NCBI GenBank assembly: GCA_028687935.1
Contig: JAQTZE010000001.1
Coordinates: 62,001 to 126,000 of the forward strand
Source of the DNA: Sulfurimonas sp.
GTDB taxonomy: Bacteria > Campylobacterota > Campylobacteria > Campylobacterales > Sulfurimonadaceae
Reading direction: 5' to 3'
DNA length: 64,000 nt
The translations under genes were made by a program, and so were the position numbers. This document shows positions 1-9,390 of this stretch, one piece after another. Numbering within the stretch: the stretch's first letter is position 1; each line of letters starts with the position of its first letter. The notes beneath the pieces are model-generated. The model was not told where the DNA came from. It searched no databases and worked only from the letters and a program-made list of their open reading frames with translations.

Positions 1-1038
1 ACGCAGTTTATATTTAAAATTTTAAATAATCGTTCAGGAATAAGCATTGAAGAGTTACAAGAGCGTGCGGATATTTTTGATGATAGTACTGCTATCCATC
101 ATATTTTTAGTGTAGCCTCTTCGCTTGACTCTATGGTCGTAGGTGAAACGCAGATAGCAGGTCAGCTCAAAGATGCGTTTCGATTTTCTTATGATAATGG
201 CTACAGTTCCAAAAAAATTGCGCGTGCTATCAAGAGTGCCTTTAAATGTGCTTCAAAAGTACGAAATGCAACAGACATCTCTTCCAAACCTGTCTCTATG
301 GCAAGTGTCGCCGTGGCAAAACTCAAGTCTGTAACGAACACTTTAAGTGATAAAAAAGCACTTATTATTGGTATTGGAGAGATGTCTGAAATCAGTGCGA
401 AGCATCTTATATCTGCAGGTGTTGATGTCTATATTATGAATAGAACGAAACACAAGGCTGAAAAACTGGCGAGTGAGTGTGGTGCTAAAGTCATGGACTT
501 TGCAAGACTCCCAGATGCCATCAATGAATTTGAAATTTTATTTACAGCAACTTCTTCTCATGACCCTATTATCACGGATGAGATGATTCAGAGTTGTGGT
601 TTTGAAAGATATTGGTTTGATTTAGCATTGCCAAGAGATATTCATCATAACAATAAAGATAATATCCATCTCTTTGTTATTGATGATTTGAAGGTTATTG
701 TAGATGAAAATCTTTCATGTAGAGAAGATGCTGCAAAAATGGCACACGGTATTATAGGTAGAGCAGTTGTTGAGTTTTTTGAATGGCTCAATACACTTGA
801 TATCGAGCCAATGATAAAAGATATCTATCTCAAGGCATATGCCGCAGCACAAACCGAGAGCAATCGAGCTGTTGTGCATGGTTACATACCAAAAGAGTAT
901 CAGTTGCAAGCACAAAAGATGTGTGAGCAGTCACTCAAGAGATTTTTGCACGAGATGATAGAAAATATGAGAAATAATTCAAAAGAATCCAATGCAGAAA
1001 GCATGAGCAGTGCGTTTGGATTTTTGACACACCAATAA
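1..1038 (+). CDS. hemA: Glutamyl-tRNA reductase, 5' end outside window
   Basis: NADPH-dependent reduction of glutamyl-tRNA to glutamate-1-semialdehyde, the first committed step of C5-pathway haem synthesis in the cytoplasm. The frame is open from base 1, so the N-terminal part carrying the catalytic cysteine lies upstream. Visible are the family block SSLDSMVVGETQI (about residue 40 of the visible part), a Rossmann-type stretch ALIIGIGEMSE, followed by VYIMNRTKHKAEKL, and the C-terminal helical dimerisation region. It stops with TAA at 1036-1038. hemC lies 3.1 kb downstream on the same strand, so two haem genes share the neighbourhood. The identity is secure from the motifs; only the 5' end is missing. 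Confidence 0.95.
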   Translation, partial: TQFIFKILNNRSGISIEELQERADIFDDSTAIHHIFSVASSLDSMVVGETQIAGQLKDAFRFSYDNGYSSKKIARAIKSAFKCASKVRNATDISSKPVSMASVAVAKLKSVTNTLSDKKALIIGIGEMSEISAKHLISAGVDVYIMNRTKHKAEKLASECGAKVMDFARLPDAINEFEILFTATSSHDPIITDEMIQSCGFERYWFDLALPRDIHHNNKDNIHLFVIDDLKVIVDENLSCREDAAKMAHGIIGRAVVEFFEWLNTLDIEPMIKDIYLKAYAAAQTESNRAVVHGYIPKEYQLQAQKMCEQSLKRFLHEMIENMRNNSKESNAESMSSAFGFLTHQ

Positions 1039-1209
1039 TTTATCTGCCTCGAACGAGGCAAGCTTTAGTAGCCCAAGCGGCAGCGTAGCAAAGATAGGCT
1101 TTGCCTATTTTGCGTTTAACATAGTGATTTATCTGCCTCGAACGAGGCAAGCTTTAGCAGCCCAAGTGGCTAGCGTAGCAAAGATAGGCTTTGCCTATTT
1201 TGCGTTTAA
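1038..1209 (+). repeat. Tandem 82-83 bp hairpin-bearing intergenic repeat (two copies)
   Basis: Two near-identical units, about 1038-1119 and 1127-1209, fill the hemA-proS gap. Each starts ATTTATCTGCCTCG and ends TGCGTTTAA. Each contains two inverted repeats: TGCCTCG-AA-CGAGGCA (1045-1060 and 1134-1149) and ATAGGC-TTT-GCCTAT (1094-1108 and 1183-1198). The units differ by a one-base indel and a few substitutions in the middle (AAGCGGCAGCG versus AAGTGGCTAGCG). No reading frame is conserved. The second hairpin followed by TTTTGCGTTT could act as a weak terminator for hemA. This looks like an extragenic palindromic repeat family (REP/BIME-like), by structure only. Confidence 0.85.
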
Positions 1210-1229
1210 ATAAATATAAAGGGAAATAA

Positions 1230-2933
1230 GTGAGAAGAAGTAGAGCGTTTATACCAACAACAAAAGAAGCACCCTCGGATGCGACTTTAGCGAGTCATAT
1301 ATTTTTATCCCGTGCAGGATTTGTTTCTCAAGTTGCGAGTGGACTTTATAACTATATGCCTCTTGGAAAAAGAGTGATAAAAAAGATTGAAAAAGTTATC
1401 AATGAAGAGATGAGCAAAGCAGGTGCGCAAGAGGTGGAGCTCAGCTTCGTAACACCTGCAGATCTCTGGGCAGAGAGTGGACGTATAGAAAAATTTGGAA
1501 AAGAGTTATTGCGTTTTAGAGATAGAAAAGAGAACCTTTTTGTTCTTGGACCAACACATGAAGAGATGATGGTGGATCTTGTACGCAATCGTGTGACAAG
1601 CTATAAACAACTTCCTATGAACTTGTATCAGATAAAAACAAAGTTCCGTGATGAGGCTAGACCGCGTTTTGGTTTGATGCGTGGACGTGAATTTATTATG
1701 AAAGACGGCTATAGTTTTCATGCAAATGAAGCAGATATGGACAGAGAATTTGATGCGATGGAAGAAGCGTATAAAAAAATTCTTATCAGACTTGGACTTG
1801 ATTTTAGAATTGTTGAAGCAGACAGCGGCGCAATCGGTGGCAGTGGTTCAAAAGAGCTTATGGTAATCGCTGGAAGCGGAGAAGATACTATCGCTATTTG
1901 TAGTAAATGCGAATATGGCGCCAATATCGAAGCGGCAATTCGCACGCCAAGAACAGATCTCCCTGAAGCCCCAGAGGGTGCGTTTAATAAATTTCAAACA
2001 CCTGCGATAAAAACTATAGATGATTTGGCTGCGTTTTTCAAAATAGATCCTTACTACACTATCAAATGTGTTGCAAAAAGAGTAATTTATGAAGAAGATA
2101 GTGAGATAGTTCTCTATTTCCTTCGTGGCAGTGACAACCTTCAAGAGGTTAAAGCACTAAACGCAGCAGGGGCACTTGATATCACTGATGTCAGCGAAGA
2201 AGAGCTTCAAGAGCTTGGTCTTATTCCTGGTTTTATCGGACCACTCGATCAAAGCAAAGCAAAACATGTGATGGATATCGAGCTTAAAGGTGCGACAAGC
2301 ATGGTGTGTGGGGCAAATGAATCAGACCAGCACTTTGTCAATGTAGACCTTTCAATTCTTGATGAAGCAGCCTACTTTTATGATATCGCAGAGGTAAATG
2401 AGGGAGATTGTTGTCCACGTTGCGATGGTACTCTCTCATTTACAAAAGGGATCGAAGTAGGGCATATCTTCAAACTTGGTACAACATATTCAGCAGCACT
2501 CAAAGCAGAGTTCTTGGATGAAAATGGCAAAGCACAACCATTTGTTATGGGAACATACGGGATGGGTGTGAGTCGTCTTGTTGCAGCTATTATCGAGCAA
2601 AATCATGATGAAAATGGCTGTATATGGACAAAAGAGAGCGCTCCATATATGGTAAATATCATGGTATCAAATATCAAAGAAGATGCGCAAGTAGCTCTTG
2701 GTGAAGAACTCTATGCAAACCTCAATAATCTTGGTATCGAGACGATGCTTGATGACCGTAAAGAGAGATTTGGCTTCAAGATGAAAGATGCAGAACTTAT
2801 AGGTTTTCCTTACACTGTTATCATCGGTAAAGAACTTGAGAGCGGCTTAGCGGAGATCTATGTCAGAGCGACAAATGAGAAAATCTCTGTAAACGCAAGT
2901 GAACTTGTCACAAAAATTAGGGAACTTATTTAA
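1230..2933 (+). CDS. proS: Prolyl-tRNA synthetase (bacterial type with editing insertion)
   Basis: Charges tRNA-Pro with proline, a class II aminoacyl-tRNA synthetase. At 567 aa it has the usual bacterial ProS length. Motif 2 is seen as [20 protein letters not shown] (about residues 138-157), motif 3 as [15 protein letters not shown] (about 438-452), with the INS editing domain between them and an anticodon-binding domain at the C-terminus. The start is GTG at 1230 with an AAGGGAAA ribosome site just upstream (1219-1226), read GTG AGA AGA AGT. The leader runs directly out of the second copy of the tandem repeat. fxsA begins 2 bases after the stop, so translation is probably coupled. Confidence 0.97.
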   Translation: MRRSRAFIPTTKEAPSDATLASHIFLSRAGFVSQVASGLYNYMPLGKRVIKKIEKVINEEMSKAGAQEVELSFVTPADLWAESGRIEKFGKELLRFRDRKENLFVLGPTHEEMMVDLVRNRVTSYKQLPMNLYQIKTKFRDEARPRFGLMRGREFIMKDGYSFHANEADMDREFDAMEEAYKKILIRLGLDFRIVEADSGAIGGSGSKELMVIAGSGEDTIAICSKCEYGANIEAAIRTPRTDLPEAPEGAFNKFQTPAIKTIDDLAAFFKIDPYYTIKCVAKRVIYEEDSEIVLYFLRGSDNLQEVKALNAAGALDITDVSEEELQELGLIPGFIGPLDQSKAKHVMDIELKGATSMVCGANESDQHFVNVDLSILDEAAYFYDIAEVNEGDCCPRCDGTLSFTKGIEVGHIFKLGTTYSAALKAEFLDENGKAQPFVMGTYGMGVSRLVAAIIEQNHDENGCIWTKESAPYMVNIMVSNIKEDAQVALGEELYANLNNLGIETMLDDRKERFGFKMKDAELIGFPYTVIIGKELESGLAEIYVRATNEKISVNASELVTKIRELI

Positions 2934-2934
2934 T

Positions 2935-3363
2935 ATGCCTTATTTCTTGATCTATCTCTTTTTAGAAGTGCTTGTCTCTGTCAATATAGCTTCAGCTATT
3001 GGCGGGCTTGCAACTTTTTTAGAGATTATCTTGAGTGCGCTCGTGGGTATGGTTTTGCTCTCAAACTTTAGAGCTACTTTAAGCGAAAATGTTCGCGCAA
3101 TGGCTTCACGCCAGATAGATATGAATGAGTTTCAGCGCTTAAATCTTTTTACACTTGCTGGAGCAATTTTACTTATCATTCCTGGTTTTTTAACAGATTT
3201 ATTAGGCGTTTTATTGCAGTTTAGTGTTCTTACGAGTATGATTGTTAACCGTACTCATGTAAAATCTGAAAGTTATAAAACAGACTATAAAAAAAATACT
3301 ATACAAAAGGATTCAGATGTTATCGATGTTGAAATTATTGACACTCAGCACACTTCTAAGTAG
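2935..3363 (+). CDS. fxsA: FxsA-family inner-membrane protein
   Basis: Small integral membrane protein of the FxsA family (142 aa from the chosen start). In E. coli its overproduction relieves F-plasmid exclusion of phage T7; the normal role is unknown. The start is ATG at 2935, directly after the proS stop, giving MPYFLIYLFLEVLVS; an in-frame ATG at 2899 lies inside proS and is rejected. Hydrophobic segments are at about residues 2-18, 23-42 and 72-100, with IPGFLTDLLGVLL characteristic of the family. The polar tail (KTDYKKNTIQKDSD) is typical. The 3' end overlaps the next gene by 47 bases. Confidence 0.85.
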   Translation: MPYFLIYLFLEVLVSVNIASAIGGLATFLEIILSALVGMVLLSNFRATLSENVRAMASRQIDMNEFQRLNLFTLAGAILLIIPGFLTDLLGVLLQFSVLTSMIVNRTHVKSESYKTDYKKNTIQKDSDVIDVEIIDTQHTSK

Positions 3364-4153
3364 TGCGCTTTTCGCTGCAACTACCAACAAAGAGGTAGAA
3401 GAGTTTTTAGAGAAATCATTTAAAAACAACCCAAATATCACTGCTTTAGAAGTGAAGGTCGTAGATAGAAATGCTCTTGAAGGCATGAGTGGATGGGAAT
3501 CATTGATCGTAAGTATTAATGCTACACTCAAAGCACAGCCAGAGCCAAAACAGATCAAACAAAAGATGGTTTGGTTCACAGACGGTACACTTATCACAAA
3601 AGAACTAGTCGATATCAAAACGGGTGAAAATCTTGCAGATTCAGTCTCTCCTGCGTTTAAAGAAACGCAGTACAAAAAAGAGAATCTTATCTATGGAAAC
3701 GCAAACGCAAAACATAAAGTAGCTATCTTCTCAGATCCTCTTTGTCCATTTTGTAGAAGTTTTGTTCCTGCAGCCATTGAAGATATGAAAAAATCTCCTG
3801 CGATGTTTGCAGTGTATTATTACCACTTCCCACTTGCATCACTCCACCCAGCATCAGTTGAACTTACAAAAGCTGCTATCGCTGCAACAATGCAAGGTAA
3901 AAAAGATGCTGTTTTGGAACTTTATAAAATTGAGATCAATCCAAATGAGAAAGATGTCAACAAAATCCTAGAAGTATTTAACAAAGCGATGAATACAAAA
4001 GTAAAAGCATCTGATTTGACATCTAAAAAAGTTCTAGAGCAGTATGAGTACGATATGCATCTTTCAGAAGAGTTGATGGTTCAGGGAACTCCTACAATCT
4101 TTTTTGATGGGAAGATGGATAAATCTAAAAGACAATATTTAAAGGCTGAGTAA
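3317..4153 (+). CDS. Periplasmic DsbA/DsbG-like thiol:disulfide oxidoreductase
   Basis: Exported thioredoxin-fold protein, 278 aa. The N-terminal signal peptide (MLSMLKLLTLSTLLSSALFA) is followed by about 100 residues of a poorly defined domain, then a thioredoxin domain with active site CPFC (SDPLCPFCRSFV, about residue 142) and the cis-proline loop GTPT near the C-terminus. CPFC and the extra N-terminal domain suggest a disulfide isomerase or oxidase of the DsbC/DsbG/DsbA group acting on periplasmic proteins such as cytochromes. The start at 3317 is supported by AAAAGGA six bases upstream, although ATG 3326 is also possible. It overlaps fxsA by 47 bases and is followed 2 bases later by hemC. 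Confidence 0.85.
   Translation: MLSMLKLLTLSTLLSSALFAATTNKEVEEFLEKSFKNNPNITALEVKVVDRNALEGMSGWESLIVSINATLKAQPEPKQIKQKMVWFTDGTLITKELVDIKTGENLADSVSPAFKETQYKKENLIYGNANAKHKVAIFSDPLCPFCRSFVPAAIEDMKKSPAMFAVYYYHFPLASLHPASVELTKAAIAATMQGKKDAVLELYKIEINPNEKDVNKILEVFNKAMNTKVKASDLTSKKVLEQYEYDMHLSEELMVQGTPTIFFDGKMDKSKRQYLKAE
3651..3670. repeat. Inverted pair of the AAACGCA motif inside the dsb-like gene
   Basis: CTGCGTTT (3651-3658) and AAACGCAG (3663-3670) are separated by AAAG and form a perfect 8-bp inverted repeat in coding sequence. Two more direct copies follow at 3697 and 3703. It is one of the densest clusters of the over-represented 7-mer in the window. Confidence 0.8.
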
Positions 4154-4155
4154 AA

Positions 4156-5097
4156 ATGAAGAAATTAATAATAGCAACGAGAGGCTCACAACTGGCCCTA
4201 TGGCAGTCAAATCATATTAAGGCTGTATTAGAAGAACAAAATCCAGGGATGGAAGTTGAGTTGAATGTTATTGTTACAACGGGAGACAAGATCATAGATA
4301 GACCGCTTGCAGCTATTGGGGGCAAAGGTCTCTTTTTAAAAGAGCTTGAAGAGGCTATGCTGCGTGGTGAAGCACATATAGCAGTTCACTCACTCAAAGA
4401 TGTTCCAACAGTTATGCCTGAGGGCTTACTACTTGCTGCAATTACTGAGAGAGAAGATGTAAGGGATGCCCTTTTGAGTGAAAAGTATGCCGATATTGCA
4501 GCACTTCCTCAAGGCGCAGTTGTCGGTACTTCATCCCTTCGTCGTCGTATGCAGATAGAGAGACTCCGTCCTGACTTGATCATCAAAGATCTTCGCGGTA
4601 ACGTAGATACACGTATCAGAAAACTCAAAGAGGGTGAATTTGACGCTATCATCTTAGCAGCTGCGGGTATTAATCGTCTTGGTCTTGTAGAGAGTGTTAC
4701 TCATGTCTACCCAATATCTCTTTATGAGATGATACCTTCAATGGGACAGGGTGCTTTAGGTATTGAAGCGATTGACAATGAAGAAGTTTTAGCGATAGTT
4801 GCGAGACTTGAAGATGATTTCAGTAGAGTAGAGACAACCATTGAAAGAGACTTTGTAGATACACTTGAGGGCGGATGTCATGTGCCAATCGGTGTGAGTG
4901 CAACTGTGCTTGAAAATAATGATGTTATGATCAAAGCTGTCTTAGGTCTCCCAGATGGAACAAAAATTTTGACAGATACAAAGATAGTTTCTCGAGATCT
5001 TTATAAAACAATAGGCCGTACTATGGCGGATGAGTTTATTGCAAGAGGTGCGAGAGAGCTTCTTAAAGATGCTGAAAATATGATGCTAAGCAAATAA
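4156..5097 (+). CDS. hemC: Porphobilinogen deaminase (hydroxymethylbilane synthase)
   Basis: Polymerises four porphobilinogens to hydroxymethylbilane in haem synthesis; cytoplasmic. At 313 aa it is normal length. Family features seen are the N-terminal IIATRGSQLALWQ, the substrate loop HSLKDVP, the arginine-rich TSSLRRRMQIERLRPDL, and the dipyrromethane-cofactor cysteine in EGGCHVPIG (about residue 236). It starts 2 bases after the dsb-like gene and is followed 1 base after its stop by the UbiD-family gene, so it lies inside an operon from proS to the UbiD gene. Confidence 0.97.
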   Translation: MKKLIIATRGSQLALWQSNHIKAVLEEQNPGMEVELNVIVTTGDKIIDRPLAAIGGKGLFLKELEEAMLRGEAHIAVHSLKDVPTVMPEGLLLAAITEREDVRDALLSEKYADIAALPQGAVVGTSSLRRRMQIERLRPDLIIKDLRGNVDTRIRKLKEGEFDAIILAAAGINRLGLVESVTHVYPISLYEMIPSMGQGALGIEAIDNEEVLAIVARLEDDFSRVETTIERDFVDTLEGGCHVPIGVSATVLENNDVMIKAVLGLPDGTKILTDTKIVSRDLYKTIGRTMADEFIARGARELLKDAENMMLSK

Positions 5098-5098
5098 T

Positions 5099-6913
5099 AT
5101 GCAAAAAACTATTGCGCTGTTAAAAAAAAACGATGAATTAAAAATCATAGATGATCTGCTTGACATCTATCTTGAAATACCGCACTTGGCCTACGCCGAG
5201 GTAAAAAAAGAAGATGGAGGTAAAGCCCTTCTCTTTACAAACGCAGTCGATAGTAAAAGTGGTAAAACGTTTGAAGAGCCGATACTTATGAATGTATTTG
5301 GTTCTTACAAACGTTGTGAACTTCTCTTTGGCAGAACGATAGAGTCTGTGGCAGATGAGATTACAAAACTTCTTCATATGAAACCACCAAGCGGTTTTAT
5401 GAATAAACTTGCCATGGCTGGTGAGCTCTTCTCTCTTAAAAATATTTTTCCAAAAAAACGCAATGGTGAGGGCGCTTGTCAAGAGCTGAAATATCTTGAG
5501 AGTGCTATCAATCTGTATGATATTCCTGTACTTACTACATGGGAGCAAGATGGCGGACCCTTTATCACTATGGGGCAGGTCTATACACAAAGTCTTGACG
5601 GTGAGATGGTAAATCTTGGGATGTACAGACTCCAAGTCTATGATAAAAATCATCTTGGAATGCACTGGCAGATACACAAAGATAGTTCTCACTTTTTTGA
5701 CCAATATCAAAAAGCAGGTAAAAAAATGCCTGTAAGTATAGCTATCGGCGGTAATCCTCTCTATACTTGGTGTGCAACAGCACCACTCCCTTATGGAGTC
5801 AATGAGCTGTTGATGTATGGGCTTATAACCAAAAAACCGGCAAAGCTCGTCAAATCTCTTACAACACCTCTGTACATTCCAGAAGATGTAGACTATGTCA
5901 TTGAGGGTTGGGTGAATACATCCGAACTTCGAGTAGAAGGTCCTTTTGGGGATCATACGGGTTATTACACTTTGGCTGAGCACTATCCAGTCCTTGAAGT
6001 GAGTGCTATCACTATGAAAAAGAAGAGAGTTTATCTTGCAACAGTTGTCGGGAAACCGCCTTTGGAAGATAAGTATATGGGTTGGGCGACAGGCAAGATC
6101 TTTTTTCCTTTGCTCAAAACTACAGTTCCTGATTTACTTGATTATCATATGCCAGAAAACGCAGGCTTTCACAACCTTATCCTTGCCAAAATGCAACCGC
6201 TTTATAAAGGACATGCAAAACAGTTCATGCATGCGTTTTGGGGTGCAGGGCAGATGAGTTTTGTCAAACATGCTATATTTTTTGATGAGAACGCTCCAAA
6301 ACTTGAGAGTTATGAGACAATCTCCGCCTATGCACTCAACCGCTTTACACCAAAATCTCTTTTTATATCAGAGGGAATTTTAGATGCGCTGGATCACTCT
6401 TCTCCAGAGACTCTTGTGGGCGGAAAATTAGGGATAGATTTGACTCAAGCAAAGAGAGTAGAAGCGCCTGAAATCTTAACGAGTGAAGCGCTTTTTGCTA
6501 AAGTCAAAGAGCTCCTCCCTGAGGCAAAAGGCCTCAATCAGTTTATGTTAAGAACGGCAAATCCTATTACGGTGATATCTATACAAAAGCAAAAAAATGT
6601 TCGCGAATATTTTGATGCACTACTCCCACTCGCTGCGTTTATGCGTATCGTTGTATTTGTCGATGAAGCAAAAAATGATATCTCCAATGGCTACATGCTT
6701 GTGTGGAGAGTCACGAATAATATCGATGCACAAAGAGATATTTTTATCACAGAATCTCTCGTTGGAGTAGATGGGACTAATAAGAATAATCTCGATGGCT
6801 TTACGCGTGAATGGCCTGATGATGTTACATGTACACCAAGTGTTGTAGCTTCTTTAAAAGAGAGAGGAATATGGGACTTTGATGAGAAGCTAGAGGCTTA
6901 TTATCAACTCTGA
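5099..6913 (+). CDS. UbiD-family decarboxylase, probable menaquinone (futalosine pathway) decarboxylase
   Basis: Prenylated-FMN-dependent decarboxylase of the UbiD family, 604 aa, the length typical of the menaquinone-biosynthesis subgroup in Campylobacterota. The family block VEGPFGDHTGYYT is visible at about residues 279-291, with further conserved stretches WGAGQMSFVKHAIF and the C-terminal domain ending in DVTCTPSVV. Campylobacterota make menaquinone by the futalosine route, which needs a decarboxylase for 1,4-dihydroxy-6-naphthoate; this gene is the natural candidate. That role comes from family context rather than from a residue seen here. It begins one base after the hemC stop and is the last gene of the run, followed by a hairpin. 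Confidence 0.88.
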   Translation: MQKTIALLKKNDELKIIDDLLDIYLEIPHLAYAEVKKEDGGKALLFTNAVDSKSGKTFEEPILMNVFGSYKRCELLFGRTIESVADEITKLLHMKPPSGFMNKLAMAGELFSLKNIFPKKRNGEGACQELKYLESAINLYDIPVLTTWEQDGGPFITMGQVYTQSLDGEMVNLGMYRLQVYDKNHLGMHWQIHKDSSHFFDQYQKAGKKMPVSIAIGGNPLYTWCATAPLPYGVNELLMYGLITKKPAKLVKSLTTPLYIPEDVDYVIEGWVNTSELRVEGPFGDHTGYYTLAEHYPVLEVSAITMKKKRVYLATVVGKPPLEDKYMGWATGKIFFPLLKTTVPDLLDYHMPENAGFHNLILAKMQPLYKGHAKQFMHAFWGAGQMSFVKHAIFFDENAPKLESYETISAYALNRFTPKSLFISEGILDALDHSSPETLVGGKLGIDLTQAKRVEAPEILTSEALFAKVKELLPEAKGLNQFMLRTANPITVISIQKQKNVREYFDALLPLAAFMRIVVFVDEAKNDISNGYMLVWRVTNNIDAQRDIFITESLVGVDGTNKNNLDGFTREWPDDVTCTPSVVASLKERGIWDFDEKLEAYYQL

Positions 6914-6920
6914 TTTTTTA

Positions 6921-6940
6921 AGACAAATTCCTATTTGTCT
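6921..6940 (+). terminator. Hairpin after the UbiD-family gene
   Basis: AGACAAA-TTCCTA-TTTGTCT, a 7-bp stem eight bases after the stop, preceded by a T run and followed by CACTTTTG. A plausible weak terminator for the haem/menaquinone operon. Confidence 0.5.
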
Positions 6941-6984
6941 CACTTTTGTAATAAATTTATAATTTTAATGTGACATAAGCAAAG

Positions 6985-6990
6985 TATAAT
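6985..6990 (+). promoter_or_regulatory. Candidate -10 box for the small cytochrome c gene
   Basis: TATAAT lies 45 bases before the cytochrome start, with no convincing -35 element, which is common in Campylobacterota sigma-70 promoters. An inverted repeat AATTTCT...AGAAATT (about 6991-7018) lies between it and the start codon and could be an operator or leader hairpin. Confidence 0.45.
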
Positions 6991-7034
6991 AATTTCTAAT
7001 GTACCATCAATCAGAAATTATCGTAGGGGTTTAA

Positions 7035-7370
7035 ATGAAGAGAGTTATTTTTATATTTGTGTCGATGTTTTTTCTTTTTTCTCTTTCTTCTCAAGCAGCA
7101 ATTTACAAAGGTCAAAAGATGTTTGTAAAAGAGTGTGTGAGTTGCCATAGTGGTGGTCAGGGATTTATAGCTAAAAAGACAATTCGTGAGTGGAAAAAAC
7201 TTATGGATAAAAAAGGCAAACCATTAGCTGAGTTACACTTAGAAAATAAAGAAGCAAAAGATTCTTGGGAATATTTTGAGGGTAATAATTATGAGAAAAA
7301 GTCAAAACATTTGCAACAATTCTTAGTTGAATATGCTAAAGACAGCGGAAATGTTCCTGCTTGTAATTAA
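7035..7370 (+). CDS. Small periplasmic c-type cytochrome
   Basis: Monohaem cytochrome c, 111 aa. The signal peptide (MKRVIFIFVSMFFLFSLSSQA) is followed by a CVSCH haem site at about residue 35. It has an unusually short haem domain rich in lysine, ending in NVPACN with a lone C-terminal cysteine. No methionine axial ligand is obvious near the end, so the second ligand is uncertain. It probably carries electrons in the periplasm. It sits alone between two hairpins with its own promoter, so it looks like a single-gene unit. AGGGG at 7024-7028 is the ribosome site. Confidence 0.85.
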   Translation: MKRVIFIFVSMFFLFSLSSQAAIYKGQKMFVKECVSCHSGGQGFIAKKTIREWKKLMDKKGKPLAELHLENKEAKDSWEYFEGNNYEKKSKHLQQFLVEYAKDSGNVPACN

Positions 7371-7396
7371 GCTTTTTTCCTAAAATATTCCTCTTT

Positions 7397-7420
7397 TATA
7401 GATAGATTTTTCTATCTATA
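7397..7420 (+). terminator. Hairpin after the cytochrome c gene
   Basis: TATAGATAGA-TTTT-TCTATCTATA, a perfect 10-bp stem 26 bases after the stop. There is no downstream T tract on the plus strand, so it may be a terminator or an mRNA-end stabilising hairpin. Confidence 0.55.
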
Positions 7421-7517
7421 ATCCTCCGAGCCCTTTCATCTCCAGACATATTTAGATAAAATACAAAACTTTTTTACTACTAACATATACTTAAAACTAA
7501 AAAGCAAGGAAATCATT

Positions 7518-8897
7518 ATGGATAAAATGTGGTCAGGCCGTTTTTCTGCAGGTACTTCATCTCTTTTAGATGCATTTAACGCATCAATTATGTTCGATAG
7601 AAAACTTTATCGTGAAGATATAGAGGGCTCACTTGCGCATGCTACAATGTTAACAAAGCAAAATATTTTAACAGCAGAAGAACTTTCTCAAATAGAAACA
7701 GGACTCGCACAAGTTCTTAGCGAAATAGAAGCAGGTACTTTTGAGTGGAAAATCTCTGATGAAGATTTGCATATGGCGATTGAGAAGCGCCTGACGGCTA
7801 TAATCGGAGATGCAGGTAAAAAACTCCATACTGCTCGAAGCAGAAATGATCAAGTAGCAGTTGATTTTCGCCGTTATGTTTTGAGAAAAAATCTTGAGAT
7901 TGTAGAGGCAATTAAACTCCTTATGACAGAAGTATTAGTTGTAGCTCAAAAACATACGGAGACGATTTTACCAGGTATGACGCACTTACAACATGCTCAG
8001 CCTATCAACTTTGGCTTTCATCTTGGTGCCTATCTTGCGATGTTTAAACGCGATATCGAGAGATTTGAGAGTTCTCATAAACGCAACAATATCTCACCTC
8101 TTGGCTGTGCTGCGCTTGCAGGAACACCACACAATATCGACAGAGAATACACTGCTTCACTCTTAGGTTTTGAGAGTGCGAGTGTGAATTGTCTTGATAC
8201 GGTAAGTGATAGAGATTTTGCTCTTGAAATACTTTTTAATATCTCTACAATGATGATGCATATCTCGCGCCTCAGTGAAGAACTTGTAATGTGGTCGAGT
8301 TATGAATTTGGTTTTGTAGAACTCAGTGATGAGTACTCTACAGGTTCTTCTATCATGCCACAAAAGAAAAATCCTGATGTTCCAGAACTACTGCGCGGTA
8401 AAACAGGTCGCGTTTATGGCTCGCTCATGGGACTTTTGACAGTGATGAAAGGACTTCCTCTTGCTTATAATAAAGATACGCAAGAAGATAAAGAGGGTGT
8501 TTTTGACGCAGTTGAAACTGCAGAGATATCACTTGAAATCCTCAAAGAGGCTATAAAAACTATGCAGGTAAAAGCGCATAATATGGCAAAAGCTTCCAAA
8601 ATTGGGCACTTGAGCGCTACAGATTTGGCTGATTATTTGGTGCAAAAATGCGATATTCCTTTTCGTGAAGCACACTTCATCACAGGAAAAGCAGTTGCAA
8701 AAAGTGAAGAGCTCAAAATAGATCTCAGTGAAATAGAACTGGGATATCTTCAAGAGATTGATGCTCGTATAAGCGAAGATGTTTTAGCATTTTTACAACT
8801 TGAACACTCGATGAATGCAAGAAAATCTGCAGGTGGAACGGCAACTATCCGTACACAAGAGCAGTTAGAATATTTCAAAAACTTTTTAGGAGCGTAA
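7518..8897 (+). CDS. argH: Argininosuccinate lyase
   Basis: Cleaves argininosuccinate to arginine and fumarate, the last step of arginine synthesis; cytoplasmic homotetramer. It has 459 aa. The N-terminal KMWSGRFS and the superfamily signature [12 protein letters not shown] (about residues 278-289), which holds the catalytic serine, are both present, as is the [10 protein letters not shown] block. AAGGAAA lies just upstream of ATG 7518. Its stop TAA overlaps the next start by one base (TAATG), coupling it to the OsmC-family gene. Confidence 0.97.
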   Translation: MDKMWSGRFSAGTSSLLDAFNASIMFDRKLYREDIEGSLAHATMLTKQNILTAEELSQIETGLAQVLSEIEAGTFEWKISDEDLHMAIEKRLTAIIGDAGKKLHTARSRNDQVAVDFRRYVLRKNLEIVEAIKLLMTEVLVVAQKHTETILPGMTHLQHAQPINFGFHLGAYLAMFKRDIERFESSHKRNNISPLGCAALAGTPHNIDREYTASLLGFESASVNCLDTVSDRDFALEILFNISTMMMHISRLSEELVMWSSYEFGFVELSDEYSTGSSIMPQKKNPDVPELLRGKTGRVYGSLMGLLTVMKGLPLAYNKDTQEDKEGVFDAVETAEISLEILKEAIKTMQVKAHNMAKASKIGHLSATDLADYLVQKCDIPFREAHFITGKAVAKSEELKIDLSEIELGYLQEIDARISEDVLAFLQLEHSMNARKSAGGTATIRTQEQLEYFKNFLGA

Positions 8898-9364
8898 TGA
8901 TGAGAGTATCTGTAGCACATCAAGAGGGTATGAAATTTGAAGCAAAAACTGAAAAAAGCTCTTTTATCATTGACTGCCCGACTATCTCTCCGGTTGAGTA
9001 TTTTTTGGCGGGTATCATTACTTGCAGTGCGACAGATATGGTACTTTTGCCTAAAAACGCAGCTAAAACGGTCTCTAATTTAGTGATTGATGGTGATGTT
9101 GTAAGAAATGAAGATCAGCCGAGAAAATTTAATACTTTGCATTTAGAATACAAATTTGACTCAGACGCAGATGATGTGATGGCTGCACGCTGGGTTATGG
9201 CTTCGTTAGAAACTTATTGCTCGACCATCAATACGATTCGTGATACAACAGCTATCTCTTACTCTATTACACACAACGGTAAAATGATCCGTGAAAATGA
9301 GAAGATGATTTCAGGCGGTGGAACGAAGATAGATATGGGTGAAATAGAAGCGTGCCCTAGCTAA
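8897..9364 (+). CDS. OsmC-family protein
   Basis: 155-aa OsmC/Ohr-fold protein, a family that includes thiol peroxidases reducing organic hydroperoxides. The block VEYFLAGIITCSATDM carries one of the two cysteines expected in the active site, and a second Cys occurs in SLETYCSTINTIRD, so the redox pair is plausibly complete. Translation is coupled to argH through TAATG. There is no functional link to arginine synthesis that I can see. Confidence 0.8.
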   Translation: MMRVSVAHQEGMKFEAKTEKSSFIIDCPTISPVEYFLAGIITCSATDMVLLPKNAAKTVSNLVIDGDVVRNEDQPRKFNTLHLEYKFDSDADDVMAARWVMASLETYCSTINTIRDTTAISYSITHNGKMIRENEKMISGGGTKIDMGEIEACPS

Positions 9365-9390
9365 AGAGCGCTCATGAAGCACTCTTTTTA
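9364..9390. terminator. Shared terminator hairpin between convergent genes
   Basis: AAAGAG...CTCTTTTT inverted repeat with an inner GC-TCATGA-GC step lies in the 23-bp gap between the convergent OsmC and nitroreductase genes. It can fold on both strands and ends in T runs on the plus strand. Confidence 0.55.

Noticed and set aside
2899..2934. Upstream ATG for fxsA
   Set aside because: Inside proS and would add a polar leader before the natural membrane segment; ATG 2935 right after the proS stop fits better.
5138..5983. 281-aa minus-strand open frame
   Set aside because: It lies antisense within the UbiD-family gene, has no ribosome site or recognisable motif and is biased in composition; a shadow frame.
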